Shown here one piece after another: positions 9,784 to 22,985 of a stretch of 64,000 nucleotides of DNA (position 1 is the stretch's first letter; each line of letters starts with the position of its first letter). The translations under genes and the position numbers were made by a program. The DNA is from Ananas comosus (lineage: Eukaryota > Streptophyta > Magnoliopsida > Poales > Bromeliaceae). The notes below the pieces were generated by a model, which worked only from the letters and a program-made list of their open reading frames with translations, was not told where the DNA came from and ran no database searches. The stretch is from NCBI RefSeq assembly GCF_001540865.1, contig NC_033630.1, forward strand, positions 6,473,242 to 6,537,241, given 5' to 3'.

Positions 9784-12700
9784 CAATGCTTGGACCAGTA
9801 CGGCCTTCGAGGGCCGCCGCCGCCCACCGTCGGGAGCACCACCTCCTCCTCGACCTCCGCCGACGTACCGTCGCCGCCCCGACCTCCTCCGACCGCCGCC
9901 ACGCCGCCGGGAAGCTTTGAACCCGAGAGCAAGAGATCGAGTTGATCTCCTCCGCCGCGCAACTGGCCGCCTCCCGCCGCCGGCCAGCAGGTGCCCCGGA
10001 CTCCACCGACCAGCCGCACCATACCCTGGCCGGGCCGCCCGCCGTCCAGCCACCGGTGGCCAACCCTAGCTCTCCCCTGGCCGGTAAGCTTGTTTTCAGC
10101 CTTTCTGCGCAGTGTTTCCTATTCTACTCACTGTTCCGGCGACCTGAGGCTGTTCCGATGCCTCCGGAGGTGAGCACGGTGATCGTCAGTCAGTCCTGAT
10201 CACAGTGCTCACCTCACTTAGGGTCAACGAGCCCCTGGTTAGCGAGATAAGCATGCTTTTCCTACTGTGCGCGCTGTTTCACTAATTTTGCGTCGCCCGT
10301 GCGCGTGCCACAGTGGCCGGCAGTGCTCCGAAAGGTGAGCACGGCCTCCGGCACGCTGAGACCAGTTAGCGGGAGTGTCGTCTTGGCTGTTTGACCTCTG
10401 GTTTGCGTTCTCGGACCATAAAAGCGCCGAAATCGCATGAAATAATGCGATTTCAGGTATTCAGGAGGGCTTTTATGCATTTTGGTTCATCGTAGCTGTT
10501 GTTGGCAGCAAGTGTTCGTTGAGGATAACCTCTGGACTGATTGTCCAAGGCCCCAGACCCTTGCGAAGATCAGAAATGCATTTCCGGTGCGTTTTTCGGC
10601 GAAATCCGCCGACGGAACGCGGGTTCGGTTCGGAATTATTCCGACGGTGCTTCGTGAGCTTTTGCATAGTCGCTGAGCCTTGTTGGCTGGTCACTTGCGT
10701 CATTTCGAGAGTTCGGAAATGACGGGTGAGCGATGGTGGGTTCCGGTGTCGAATTAGACACTTCAGGGAACCTGAATCGAAACGATTATCCGACGATAAT
10801 TGTTTCAACACGAGGAGTTGTGTTCGCTGCCATGATGCATGATTATTTATGTTTAGTGGCAGCTAGTGACTCGTAGCTCGAGTCGGTATGTTCCGGGACA
10901 GTTCGTGGCTCCCGGCTGAGTCCCCGTGCGATTACGGGACTTCCGGCGTATTACGGCGTCGGTTTGGGAAACCTATCTCCATGGGTTTGCTTGTAGGTTG
11001 TGGATCTAGTGGTTATTAGCTGTGGGTTAGACACTAACCCGGTGGACCTTCCTTAGGTCCGGTTGACGTCCTTTTGCAGTCAGGAGACAGGCGCAGCATT
11101 TGTACAGGTGGGTACTTCGATCCGACGTCGGTACAGTGGTGCACGCTCGGTGATATTTCTTCTATCCCTGTTCTTCTGTTGCTATTTTCGTATTATATAT
11201 TGAGCTTGCATCCCCGTTGTTTCTATTATACTCTACTCATATGTTTCTATGCTTAGTATCATGTGTAGGAGTAGAGTAGTTTATCCATATGTGATATCAG
11301 TGACCTGATTGGTCGGTTCTCGTACTTTGTTTCGGTGACTTGATTGGTCGGTTCTCGTACTTTGTTTCGGTGACTTGATTGGTCGGTTCTCGTACTTTGT
11401 TTCGGTGACCTGATTGGTCGATTCTTATACTTCGTTTCGGTGACCTGATTGGTCGGTTCTCGTACTTCGTTTCGGTGATCTAGTTGATCGGTGCTTTTAT
11501 CTTATATCTGTTGACCTGGTTGGTCGGTTGTTGCATTATGTATTGGGTTGGTCTGTTTCTTGACTTCTGTCGTCTGATGACCTTTGAGGTCGGTGTACCC
11601 TGAGGGGTAGGATTGTCGGCCATGGCCGACGGTAGTTCTAGATTATATACTCAGATGACTTGTTGATCGATTCTTGCATATATACAGTAGTTGACCTATT
11701 GATCAGTATCTACATACTTTTGGTAGGATGTTGAGTTGTTCCATCCCAGTTGACTTGATTAGTCAGTACTTACATACAGTTGAGAGGATGTAGAGTCGTT
11801 CCATCCTAGTTGACTTGAGTGGTCGGTTCTTGTGCTTCTTTATAGTTTGATGACCTATTGGTCGGCTTGCCCCGAGGGGCGGTGATTGTCGGCTAGTTGC
11901 CGACATTTGGCTATTGATCATATCCGCATTGATCGCCACAGCTCGAGTGCATTTCACGTACACCAGCGGGTTGATCCCCCGCAGGAGGGTGTTCTTTTCC
12001 GGAAAAGTGGTCGTACATCCGACCCGTGAGCCCAGCGGTGTTCTCTTTGTGCTAGGGTTACATGCCAGGTGTGAGCAGGTAGTGGCTTTTGCCTGAGGTC
12101 CTTAGACCGACACGGCGGTTTAGATTGGGTACTTTTGGACTTCTCGTCCGGTTGACGCATATAGCTATAGTAGCGGTTGTTGCATATATACTTCTAGTTC
12201 TTTCTTTACAGTTGTCTTGCTACTATAGTTTTGATATCCTTGTATGCTTGCAGTTGTACATTACAGTAGCGGTAGTTGTGCTTTCATATATATATCTCAT
12301 TCGTTCATTATCGTTGCTACTGTATTTTACTTACCCATACTGTTGTTTATCTCTTCCTGATCCGGTGAGTACTCCTCGCCTTCTTCGGCTTGCGGTACCC
12401 ACTGGGAGGGGAGACATGTTTACATGTTCTCACCTCCCCCACTATTTTTCAGGTATTACAGGCGTTGAGTTTTGGGACGAGACGTGAGGTACGTTCGTAG
12501 CGGTCGATAGAGCTTCCGACCCAGGTTATCGGTTTAGTTTTATCCCTACTATTCTGTTGTTATAACTTAGTCAGTTTATATGGTTCAGTATTTTTATTAC
12601 ATTGGAATATGTGGACTTTCATGAATGGAATAAAAGGATTTCTGGATTTGGTAAAATAGAAGGTTTTCTACCCCTCGTGGTAGCTTTTATAAAAAATAAA

Positions 12701-13019
12701 AGTTTTCGCGTATGGAACAGTTTTCAAAAGATTTTTCGTGGACTTTTGTTTAAACATCGAATGTAAAACTACGGTGTGAATGGTGAATGTATGAAGGTAT
12801 AGCTATCTGTATATTCATGTAGTTGTGGTTGTATACTGTTTGTACTTTTGTACTTGTGCGACGCCGTGCAAATACAGGGGAGACTCTGTCCGTGTGAACA
12901 GTGGATTCCCTGTATTTGTGGCGGATCTGGCATACTCTGGGGTCAGGTTTTCAAAAAAAAAAAAATTTAAACGCTTTTCCGCTGTGTTTCAAACTAAAAG
13001 GGGACCCCGGGGCGTGACA
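9784..13019 (+). mobile_element. LTR, family 5 copy 1, 5' part missing
   Basis: Aligns with the family 5 LTR at 40583-44882 from its GC-rich leader (CACCGTCGGGAGCACC, about 9823) to the shared end CCCCGGGGCGTGACA at 13019. A clean splice-donor-like CCG|GTAAGCTTG lies at 10084. A 35-36-bp minisatellite (11290-11500) and a strong hairpin (12413-12440) follow. The left part is replaced by the inserted family 3 LTR. On the right it stops inside family 4 LTR sequence, so it appears to have inserted there. GC-rich open frames at 9800-10200 have the bias expected of the leader and are not called as genes. Confidence 0.75.
11290..11830 (+). repeat. minisatellite within family 5 LTR
   Basis: At least five units of about 35-36 bp with the core GTGACTTGATTGGTCGGTTC (11300-11490), followed by degenerate units (TTGACCTATTGATCAG, TTGACTTGATTAGTCAG) to about 11830. 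The decayed units contain TTGAC(C/T), the W-box core bound by WRKY factors. That may be chance given the unit sequence. The region is missing from the second family 5 copy. Confidence 0.8.
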
Positions 13020-14995
13020 ATCGGTCCACCCACTAAGTCTACAGGGATAAGCAAGAAATAGTAAGGAAAGCTGAAACAAATCTACAGCTATCTGTCTCTA
13101 TACTATCATGCTCTAATCTAACCAGCTGTAGAATAGTGTCAACTCAGACCTAATCTCGAATAAAGACTGTAATCATACCCGTTCCTGAGGCTGTGAACAC
13201 ACATGTCCCGCCAGGTTGCAACTAATCAGCTACCTCCACACTAACAAGTCCGTGGATAGCAAGTCCAACCTGCACGAACGACACCAACGCAAATGCACTA
13301 AGCCCGACTCCGGAGTGGCACTCGTGGGCGCTACCCAACCGAGTATGCAAGTATATCTCTGTCGAGCTCAATCAGGCTCTAACAAGCCAAAGACAAGTAG
13401 CTAGGGCCAAAATAGGTCTAGAAACCGAACCCACGTGCCCTCGGCACAATCTGATACCAAAAACAGGAATCTGGGTCCACCGTCCACCCCGGCGGCACCC
13501 GACAACCGGAAACAACCTAGACTCTGCTGTAAAAATAAGCTCGGCGTCCCAGCACGAGTGTAAATGCATTCTAAACTACCCCGGATATCCACCGCGCTGA
13601 AATAGCGGTGATACAACCAAATCACGACTCCTAGAGCTAAATCAGGTAGTAGAATCATATGACGGGTCAAAACACGGATTTTCTCCTAAGTCAATTTCCA
13701 AGTCCAACATGTATATTTTTCGAATTAAGAATCATGCTCCAAATTCAGATTTCATACTTTACCAATCGATGAATTTGAGCTACAACATGCTATATCGAAG
13801 TCGAACAATACATGTTTGCTATACATATATACTTAGGAGCAAAACCGATGATAAACCCACCTCAAAAGCAATTCCTGGCAACAAGAAGATCTCGGAGGTG
13901 CTGGAAACTCAGCCGAACTCCCTCTCAGCCAGCAAGGGTCCACAATCCAGCTCAGAACTTCCGAATCCACTAAAATCCATCAAAATGCCACAATCAATAC
14001 AATTTTCAGCACTTAAGCTAAATTAACCCAACTCCACAGTCCAAACTCATCTAAAAAGCTCCAATTCAGGTGAGGACAGTCCCAAATCCAATAGAGTATA
14101 TTAGAGAATGATTCTCAGGTCCCAAATTCTCCTGCTTCCAAAGATGGCATCAAGAAAAGCTCAAAATCCACAATTCTGTCAAAATCCACAACTGCAGAGT
14201 AAAACTTGAGTTCGACCAAGCTAACCTCAACCAAATTCTGCAATTCAGGACTTCTGGATTCCTTTGGCAGTCTAGAATTCAGCAAACCAAGTTTCACTGC
14301 GATCCGACCTTCCTACGTCGCACACGAACCAAAACACTGGAGGTCGTCGCTGAAGAACTGTAGAATCAGCACCTGTCAAACTTGGAGTTGTGGATCTTGA
14401 AGCAATTTGAGTGATTTGGAGGGGTTGGAATGCAAAGTAGAGGATCACTGTGAAGAAGAGAGGAAAAGAGCTCACCAGGGATGCTCCTCAGCTATTTATA
14501 GGGTGAACATAGGGTCAGATGAACCTCAGGAACAAAGGTTGCAATTCTGTTACCCCTGCAGAAATGGCCACTTTCAGGCACCCTAAACCCATTTCTGGGT
14601 GTCCGAAACATGCACGTTTGCTCCCCTTTGGTTCCATCGCCCGCGGTGTGCTGCGCCCGAATCCGGCTCGGGCGGAACTCACCTACCACCAGCCACGTGT
14701 CAGCGCAAACGATACTCAAGAGGTGTAATTTTCGGACCCACTTCCGAGCACCGGAAACATGGCCCCGAATTGGCTTCCAGTTCTGATCAAATCTGCACTC
14801 AACTTCTGGGCGACCCAAGACCAGTTCTGGGAGCCCAAATCTGGCAAAACTCCAGTTTTGCTTATTTGAGTGCGTCGAGTCCATTTCTGCATCCATTTTG
14901 CGCAGAAACGACTCTGACTAAGTTCGATATTCTCCAGATGTATCGACCAGTCACTAATATTTAAGCCAATCCTATTCAAAGCTCAGAAACACTAC
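13020..14995 (-). mobile_element. solo LTR, family 4 copy 2, partial
   Basis: Near-identical to 4345-6320. It ends CACTACA at 14995 followed by TAAAA (14996-15000), the same target site as copy 1. The part that would match 3902-4345 is absent because the family 5 LTR sits at 13019. TATA is at 14493-14501 (minus), and the GGGCGCCC-type array is at about 14573-14835. The shared flank means it is the allele, or a segmental copy, of 3902-6320, not an independent insertion. Confidence 0.85.
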
Positions 14996-15176
14996 ATAAA
15001 ATTTTTGAAATTTAAAATTTAAAAATTTAAATTTAAATTTTAAATATTTAAAAATTAAATTTTAAATTATAAATTTTGAAAATTTAAAATCTAAAAAATT
15101 TTTAATTTTTAAAATTTAAACTTTTAAAATTTAAATTAATATTATTAATTTAATATTAATTAGATTAATTAATTAT

Positions 15177-15721
15177 NNNNNNNNNNNNNNNNNNNNNNNN
15201 NNNNNNNNNNNNNNNNNNNNNNNNNNNNNNNNNNNNNNNNNNNNNNNNNNNNNNNNNNNNNNNNNNNNNNNNNNNNNNNNNNNNNNNNNNNNNNNNNNNN
15301 NNNNNNNNNNNNNNNNNNNNNNNNNNNNNNNNNNNNNNNNNNNNNNNNNNNNNNNNNNNNNNNNNNNNNNNNNNNNNNNNNNNNNNNNNNNNNNNNNNNN
15401 NNNNNNNNNNNNNNNNNNNNNNNNNNNNNNNNNNNNNNNNNNNNNNNNNNNNNNNNNNNNNNNNNNNNNNNNNNNNNNNNNNNNNNNNNNNNNNNNNNNN
15501 NNNNNNNNNNNNNNNNNNNNNNNNNNNNNNNNNNNNNNNNNNNNNNNNNNNNNNNNNNNNNNNNNNNNNNNNNNNNNNNNNNNNNNNNNNNNNNNNNNNN
15601 NNNNNNNNNNNNNNNNNNNNNNNNNNNNNNNNNNNNNNNNNNNNNNNNNNNNNNNNNNNNNNNNNNNNNNNNNNNNNNNNNNNNNNNNNNNNNNNNNNNN
15701 NNNNNNNNNNNNNNNNNNNNN
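15177..15721. other. assembly gap (545 N)
   Basis: Run of N. It truncates the duplicated AT-rich flank (14996-15176) of family 4 copy 2. Confidence 0.99.
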
Positions 15722-16018
15722 TGATCTAGTGCACTTTAAAACTATCTTTTAAGAAATATGAAATATTTTGTACTAGTTATAAAAAATAGATTTTAAAATT
15801 ACAGTATAGTAGTATAAAACATTCTAAAAATAAAAGCCAGTAACTAAAACTCAGTGAAACTAGTGATGCGTTTACTATATTTTTTTAGCGTTTTAAATAA
15901 AAGATTTATGAATTTTATGAGATATAGTTTAGATTGCCTCGACTAGCAGCTAAGCTTTCAGGGTTGTAGCTTTTGCTGAACCTTCGTACCTCGCGAGGCA
16001 CGAAGGTCTTCGTATGTA
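15722..16018. other. non-coding
   Basis: AT-rich with no gene seen. A short inverted repeat CCTTCGTACCTCGCGAGGCACGAAGG spans the junction to the fold-back MITE (about 15981-16006). Confidence 0.5.
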
Positions 16019-16514
16019 TTTCTACACCGTTAAACTTGCAAACGGCTCACTACGGCCATTAAAATTATTGATTTTGAGCCCCTTCGATCACTAGGCAAAT
16101 AATATCAAAAAATTGCATAATTTATTTTCTATGTACTTCAAATACTCTAAATCAGGTTTAACAGTGCCGATCGACAATTCGAAAGTCGCAACATGGAAAA
16201 CGACCTGGAAAGGCTCTGTGCTTCCAGAAGCATAGTAGCCTCACACTATATTCCGTGCTTCTCGAAGCATAGTAGCCTAGGTGTGAGGCTACTATGCTTC
16301 TGGAAGCACGGAGTCTTCCGTGCTTTTAGGTCGTTTTCCATGTTGCAACTTTCAAATCGTCGATCGGCTCCGTTAAACTTAATCTAGTGTATTTGAAGTA
16401 TCTAGAAAATAAATTTTATAATTTTTCGATATCATTTGCCTAGTGACCGAAGGGGCTCAAAATCAATAATTTTAATGGTCGTAGTGAGCCATTTGCAAGT
16501 TTAATAGTGTAGAA
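16019..16514. mobile_element. complete fold-back MITE
   Basis: The left arm (about 16019-16274) and right arm (about 16282-16514) are reverse complements over roughly 235 bp with few mismatches. Examples are CTACACCGTTAAACTTGCAAA against TTTGCAAGTTTAATAGTGTAG, and CACTAGGCAAATAATATC against GATATCATTTGCCTAGTG. The left arm carries an extra CTTCCAGAAGCATAGTAGCCT unit. No protein is encoded. A transcript would form a near-perfect long hairpin. Confidence 0.85.
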
Positions 16515-17199
<685 letters not shown>

Positions 17200-18199
17200 N
17201 TAACTATTTATAGGGAATAGATTTTTATATATAGTAGAGATTTAATAGATTGATTATAACGGTACTTTTTTATTTGAGATATTTTTAACAAATTAATCAT
17301 AACCATTCATAGGGAATATATTATTTTATATTTAATAGATTGATCATAACCATTTATTTTTATTTGAGATATTTTTAACAAATTAATTATAATCATTCGT
17401 AGGGAATATTATTTTATTTCTTTTTGGATTCCGTCTGTCATTGTCGGAATTCCTATACGCTTTTATATATAGTATAGATATATATTGCAAATTAAACTCT
17501 TACCTATATAAATGACCATTTATGAAAATATTTTTCTTAATCGAAATGTTCAACCCTCTGCTGAATTGGATTACTCAATTCATGATTCGTATTGTAATTT
17601 GCATGAAAATATATGAAAATTGATCAACCTTGTTCATGAATTTCTTACCTCACTTTGGATTTTTGTATGTAGATCGAAATTAAGAGCATGAAAGTTGTAC
17701 ATTTTAGCCATATTCTAATTTTCTATATAGTTGTTATATATGGAAAAGAACTATCTGTTTTGTAGAGTATCTTACATATATAACATATTAATTTTTCTAG
17801 ATTATATTCGATATTGCATGTGGCGTGAACAAGCGCACACAATTTAACCAATTAATTTATTCAACTAGCCTCTGTAGCTCTCGACACAACAACAAATATA
17901 ATGAGCGAGCCAACATCAGCGCCGTTTAGCCACCAGAAAAAGAAATAGTTCTCTATTTGTAGTGAAAACGAAAGAATGGTCATATTAGATGTCCCAGAAT
18001 TTACAATTCAAAGGTACAAGATCAAACATCATCACTTTAGTGACGTACCCCTCTTATACACTCGAATTAATTAACGTCGCAATCTTAATTGGTAAAGTGC
18101 TACGATAGTTATTCACACTATTAAATTGTAACTCGATCGGCAGCTTGACTGATTAGCTACTCTCAATCCCTGCTGATCAGTTCTTCAAATTAATGGCGA
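17200..18199. other. intergenic, 3' side of SLAH gene
   Basis: AT-rich. It contains the presumed 3' UTR of the minus-strand gene next to 18199. No gene or clear repeat border is seen. A single N at 17200 abuts a TA run, a likely collapsed microsatellite. Confidence 0.5.
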
Positions 18200-21056
18200 T
18201 CACGGTTGCCGACGTACCGTCGGAAAGCACGCGAAGGGGTCGTCTTGCGGCAGTAGGTCGTTGGTGCGGATCGCAGTGAAGACCATCAGAGCTAGGGTGA
18301 CAACGACCGATAAAATGGAGAGCACGAGCATGAGTGCATTTGCGACTTCCCCTTTGACCTCCTGGGCATACTCGGTGGCAGCGAGGGCGAGGGCAGTGAG
18401 AGGGAAAGAGTATGCCCACCACGCCACGCTGAACCGTCTCATGGATCTCTTGAATAGGGCCGGCCTCGACACCTGCAGTACGTGCATCCATGTTATGATC
18501 ATATGTTACACGAATTTACAACCGGATCAAGTATATAAGAAGAGCATCCGGTGTAGTATTGACTGAACAGTGCTAATTATATGGAAGAAATAGCGCAACT
18601 AAATCTTGATTTCCAACAACTTTTTCTGTGAAACAACTAAAATTTTCAAGTCAAAATTTAAATTTTGAAACTTCAAATTATACTTCTATTTTAACTATAG
18701 GGACTAGAAAATTTAGAGTTTGTTGAAGACTAAATTAACCTGGCCCGTGCTATAAAATATAGCTAGAGCAGAAGGCAGAAGCAGATTCGCTAATATACGT
18801 AACAGCTGAAAAGGTAGCTAAAGAAAAGGAAAGGGTGGAAGGACATTGGTTTCCTAGTTGATGATGAATATGCACGCACTATGACGTGGTGGCGTGAGTG
18901 GCCATGCAACATATTTGTAGTGTTGTATCCAAGTAAGCGTTTTCTTACATAAGCCGAAGGTAGTTCTAATTGAGGAATATCTGTCGATTTTGCCGCTGAA
19001 GGAAAAGCGCTAAAAAACTGTCAGGAAAGTTAGAAAAGAATTGGATTATTCCAGGAATTTCGCATCCTATACTCTTATTCCTACAGCTAAACGAAAAAAC
19101 TAACTTCCTTATTGAACACTCAACTAAAGCAAACTTGATATTTTAAAGAGTTTGAGCAGACTCTTAGCTAGGGCATTTTTTATTTATAATTGGAGTAGTA
19201 ATTAATGAAGAATAAAATTGAATTGCATTGAAATGAAAATTAGAATGATGAATCATCAAAAAAATGCTTGGTCGTTACTAGATTGGAAATTGGAACAAAA
19301 ATCTGGAATTTTGAGAGAGGGTTTTGGTTGAGAGAGGAGAGAGCGATGAAGGAAGAGGAGGGGGAGGTGTTTGTGAGAGAAAGTTTTGAGCGATTTACTT
19401 TGAAATAGGCAGCCAATCCGGAATTCAAAGTCTGATTGGATCACAAATTGACTGGGTTACTTTCATTCCAGAATGGAATGAAAATCGAAATTCAATTCCT
19501 GTAAAACAAACAATAACTATCAAAATTAATGAATCTCATTTCAATTCTATAGTCAAAATAGGTGAATCAAAAATCCCTTGAAAGCCCAGTATGCTTGATG
19601 TATTTTTTAGAAAAATCCATCCACTTTAATACTTCAGCGAGATCTAGATGACAAGAAAGTTCCAGAGATTCTTCTTTAGATACTTTAGAATGATAGTGAA
19701 AACTACCAACAAATTGAAGAGGCATATGTGGTATGCTTTCTGTATTATAATTGATATCGCTAATTTGAAAGTTTCTAAAATATCAAAACGGACATATCTA
19801 AACAATTTTTTTTTTTTCCAAAGAGAGAGACGGGTCTATCTGTTTTGTTTATTTTTAAAAATAAATCAAGATAAAAATATGAAATAATTAAACTTTAAAT
19901 TTTGTATTTTTGATATCCCAACCATCAAGCCCTTTAACCAACGGCACAAAGGATGGTCAGTGAACAAAACATTTTTAAACTAGATTTGAATAGGTTTTGG
20001 AAGTAGCAGTGACAGTAAGGGACGAAGAAAAATCCTGTTTTTCTACTCAACGTACCTAGGATGTTAAACTCACTAATAATTTGTTGACCCGGAATAATAC
20101 AAAAAAGAAAAAGAGGGAGAGTAAAGCAGCTAAAGGTAGAGCAAGGAATATTGTCATACCACGGAGGCAAATAGGAAGAGAGAAAGGAAGAAGAACATCT
20201 TGCAGGAGGTGTCGAAGGTGGAGGATATGGCGTCCCAGGCGAGGCTGGCCATGCTCGGTGCCGCGAAGAAGAGGAAGAAGACGGGCCGCAGCATTGCAGG
20301 CAGGGAGTTGCTGCCGAGAAAACGCTGGTAGAGCGTGACAAAGAGCACGAGGTAGTGCGCCATGCCGACCGCGAACATGCACACGGCGGTCTCCCTCCAT
20401 CCCATCTGCGCCGCCGCGCGCGCGCCCACCAGGTTCGCGATCACCGTGATCTGGCTCGCCGGGTTCGCCACCATCGACAAAAATTTCTTCCCCTGCGTGA
20501 ACCACTGCCCGTAGATTTTCACGTCGAGCGCGATGATCGGGAGCGAGAAGGCCAGCCAGAGGAAATGGTAGCAGCCGTCGCTGGGGCGGGGGAAAGAGCG
20601 GGGCGCAGACTGCAGGAGGAGCAGCCAGGAGATCCAGGGGGCGAAGAGGTAGTTCATGCCGACGTGGTGGGCAAGCTCGGCGCGCACGCAGCGGAAGCGG
20701 AGCGCGCAGCGGAAGGCGTAGAGGACGCAGAGGGTGGCGAGGGTGAGGAAGGAGAGAGACCAGAGGAGCGCGAAGGCGAAGGACGGCACCGCCCGGACGA
20801 CGGGGCGGAGGGCGCGGGCGTCGGTGGTCGGCTCGCTAAGCGTCTTCCACAGCAGGGCCTGCCCGCACAGCGCGAGGCTGATGCGGAAGTACCCGGCGTG
20901 GAAGCGCGTCAGCACGTCGAGACGTGAGACGGCCTTCTTCGCTGCCGTCTTGTCCGGAATTGATCCGGCGTGCGCTGCGTCGGCATGCGCTGCGTCGGCG
21001 GCCGCGGCAGAAAGGATCTGGAGATGGATTTGGTGGGGTTTATTGTTGTCCTCCAT
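18200..21056 (-). CDS. SLAH1-like: S-type anion channel, SLAC1 homologue (SLAH1/SLAH4-like)
   Basis: Plasma-membrane anion channel of the SLAC/TehA fold (ten membrane helices). Exon 1 is 21056-20160 (299 codons) and exon 2 is 18472-18200 (90 codons plus TGA). The 1687-bp phase-0 intron has GTATGA and TACTGCAG borders and joins FASV to VSRPALFKRS. The 389 aa match the short SLAH1/SLAH4 class (about 385 aa in Arabidopsis), with no long cytosolic N-terminus as in SLAC1 or SLAH2/3. Family blocks: RFHAGYFRISLALCGQALLW (51-70), MNYLFAPWISW (134-144), DVKIYGQWFTQGKKFLSMVA (178-197), ANPASQITVIANLVGA (197-212), HYLVLFVTLYQRF (234-246) and FKRSMRRFSVAWWAYSFP (exon 2). The N-terminus is alanine-rich with a DAAHADAAHA repeat. 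Start: an in-frame ATG at 21119 lies inside the TATA region, so the next ATG (21056, MEDNN) is preferred. In Arabidopsis SLAH1 works with SLAH3 in root chloride loading; a similar role here is inference. No defect is visible. Confidence 0.9.
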
Positions 21057-21116
21057 GTATTTTTGCTGACTATGTAATTTAATTTGGTGGAGTGGGAAGA
21101 AGGGGCGGAGGGATGG

Positions 21117-21126
21117 CATTTATAAG
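21117..21126 (-). promoter_or_regulatory. TATA box of the SLAH gene
   Basis: Minus strand reads CCTTATAAATGCC. It lies about 62-70 bp upstream of the ATG at 21056, giving a 5' UTR of roughly 30-40 nt if transcription starts about 30 bp downstream. This placement argues against translation from the ATG at 21119. Confidence 0.65.
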
Positions 21127-21213
21127 GAGGTGTGTGTTGAGGGGGAAGATGGAGAATTAGTAGATGCCTGTCTGGATTCAGAAAAATTCTAGAATGCAAC
21201 GGGTATATTAGTG

Positions 21214-21445
21214 ACGTGGCGTAACAAACCAATCAAATTAATCCTTTTAAGAATATATGTCCCATCATGATTGTAAAAAAGTATTTTTATTGTACTTTTA
21301 TTTGAAAAGAAAAAATGTGATTGGCTTGTTATTGATGACGTGGTGCAAGTGTGACAGTGTAGAATTCCTCCTGGATTCAAGTGTGAGGGAGGGAAAGAGG
21401 AGAGGAGAGATGTTGGGAGGCGGCTGCCACGTGACGCGTGACGTC
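21214..21445 (-). promoter_or_regulatory. ACGTG-core (ABRE/G-box) cluster upstream of SLAH
   Basis: ACGTGGC at 21214-21220, ACGTGG at 21338-21343, CACGTG at 21428-21433 and TGACGTC at 21439-21445, all within 330 bp upstream of the TATA box. Such cores bind bZIP factors and are typical of ABA-responsive promoters. S-type anion channels are tied to ABA biology, but function here is inference. Confidence 0.45.
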
Positions 21446-21449
21446 GGAT

Positions 21450-21990
21450 TTTCGTTGGCAATGGCTGCCTGCGGGCTACGGCTAAGGACCGGGAACGCGG
21501 GATGTTGCTCCTTGCTTGCTGCCCGTTTTAAGCTGCGGCGGGTGGGGCCCGGTCTTCATTTCCGTGGTGCCTCGAAGGCTAATATTCAGGAGCCTATTTA
21601 GACTTCAATTTCCCGTCCGCATCCTCGGCGCTTCGCTATGAAAGTTAAAATTAAGTTTGTACTACTAATTTGTATATGTATAGAAACTACGGAGGACAAA
21701 GGATAAATTCCGTTTTGCACTTTTAGCCCTCGCTCGGTAAAAATGTATGACAACTTTCACAGTTGTCTCCATGAGTGATTGAATTGACTTGCAAAAGGCC
21801 TCCGCATTGCTGCTATTTATTTATTTATTTATTATTATTATTTTTTTTTACGTACTTAAGGAGTGTTCGTTTATATTCTGAAGAGAGATTTTAGTTCTAT
21901 AAGTAACTTTTTAAGGAGCGTTTGATAATTTATTTTTTTAAATTTAATTCTAATTCTTAGAAATTTTTTTTTTTTTGATTTTAGAGGCCA
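21450..21990. other. intergenic, no gene seen
   Basis: Moderately GC-rich to about 21600, then AT-rich. AGGAGTGTTCGTTTATATTC (21861) and AAGGAGCGTTTGATAATTTA (21914) resemble ends of Tourist-type MITEs but have no clear partners. Confidence 0.4.
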
Positions 21991-22985
21991 AAATTGGAGG
22001 CAGTTAAAACCTTCTTTTTAAAATCTAATTCTAATTTTAGACTCAAATTTTAATTTTAAATTTAAATTATAAATGTGAATTTAGATTTTAAATATTAAAT
22101 TTTGATATTCAAATATTAAAATTTAGATTTCAAATTTAAAACATAAAATTTCAAATTTTAAGCTTCAAATTTCAAAATTAAAGTTTCTAGTTATAAATTT
22201 TACAATTCAAAATTTTAAATTTACATTGTGAATTTTAGATTTTAAGTCTTAAATTTTAAATTTCACAATTTTCAATTTAAAAATTCAAATTTAAGTCAAA
22301 ATTTAACTTCTGCGATATAAAATCAAAAATTTGAAATATATTTTTTAACATTTTAAATTATAAANTTTTAAATTAAAATTTTAAAATATATTTATTTAAG
22401 TTTAAAATTTGAATTTCTTATTTTGAAATTTAAAAGTTTAAAATTTAAATTTTAGATTTCAAATAATAATTTTAAATTTTAAATTTTAAATTTTAATTTT
22501 AATTTCATATTTTAAATTCTAAATTCTAAATTTTATTTTAAAATTTAAATTTTAAATCCTAAATTTTAAATTTTAATTTAAAATTTAAACCCTAAATTTT
22601 AAATTTTAATTTAAAATTTAAATTCTAAATTTTAAATTTAATTTTAATTTGATATTTGAAATTTTAAATTTTAATTTTAATTTTATATTTGAAATTTAAA
22701 ATTTTAAATTTAAATTTAAAATGTAAAATTTAAAATTTTAAATTTAAATTCTAAATTTAAATTTAAATTTTAAATTTTAAATTTCAAATTTAATATTTAA
22801 AATTTAAATATTAATTTTAAATTTAAATTTTGAATTTTATATTTGAAATTTCAACATTCAAATTTAGATTGAAATTTAAAATTTTAAAATTTAAAAATTT
22901 TAAAATCTAAAATTTTAAATTTTAAATTTTAAATTTTAAAATTTAATATTAATTTTTAAATTTAAATTTTTAAATTTTAAATTCA
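21991..22985. repeat. 1-kb AAATTTTAAATTT low-complexity tract
   Basis: Nearly pure A/T with a loose 7-14-bp rhythm of TTTAAATT words. Single N at 22365. Such tracts are probable contig breakers. Confidence 0.85.

Noticed and set aside
9348..10199. Overlapping GC-rich open frames on both strands
   Set aside because: They lie in the family 5/3 LTR leaders, are rich in R/P/A in every frame, and the frame is not held between the two family 5 copies.
11290..11500. Possible CRISPR-like repeat array
   Set aside because: The units are contiguous with no unique spacers. It is a minisatellite inside an LTR of a plant genome.
20056..20927. Other frames over the SLAH first exon (charged or proline-rich products)
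   Set aside because: Antisense or shifted shadows of a GC-rich exon whose correct frame gives clear channel motifs.
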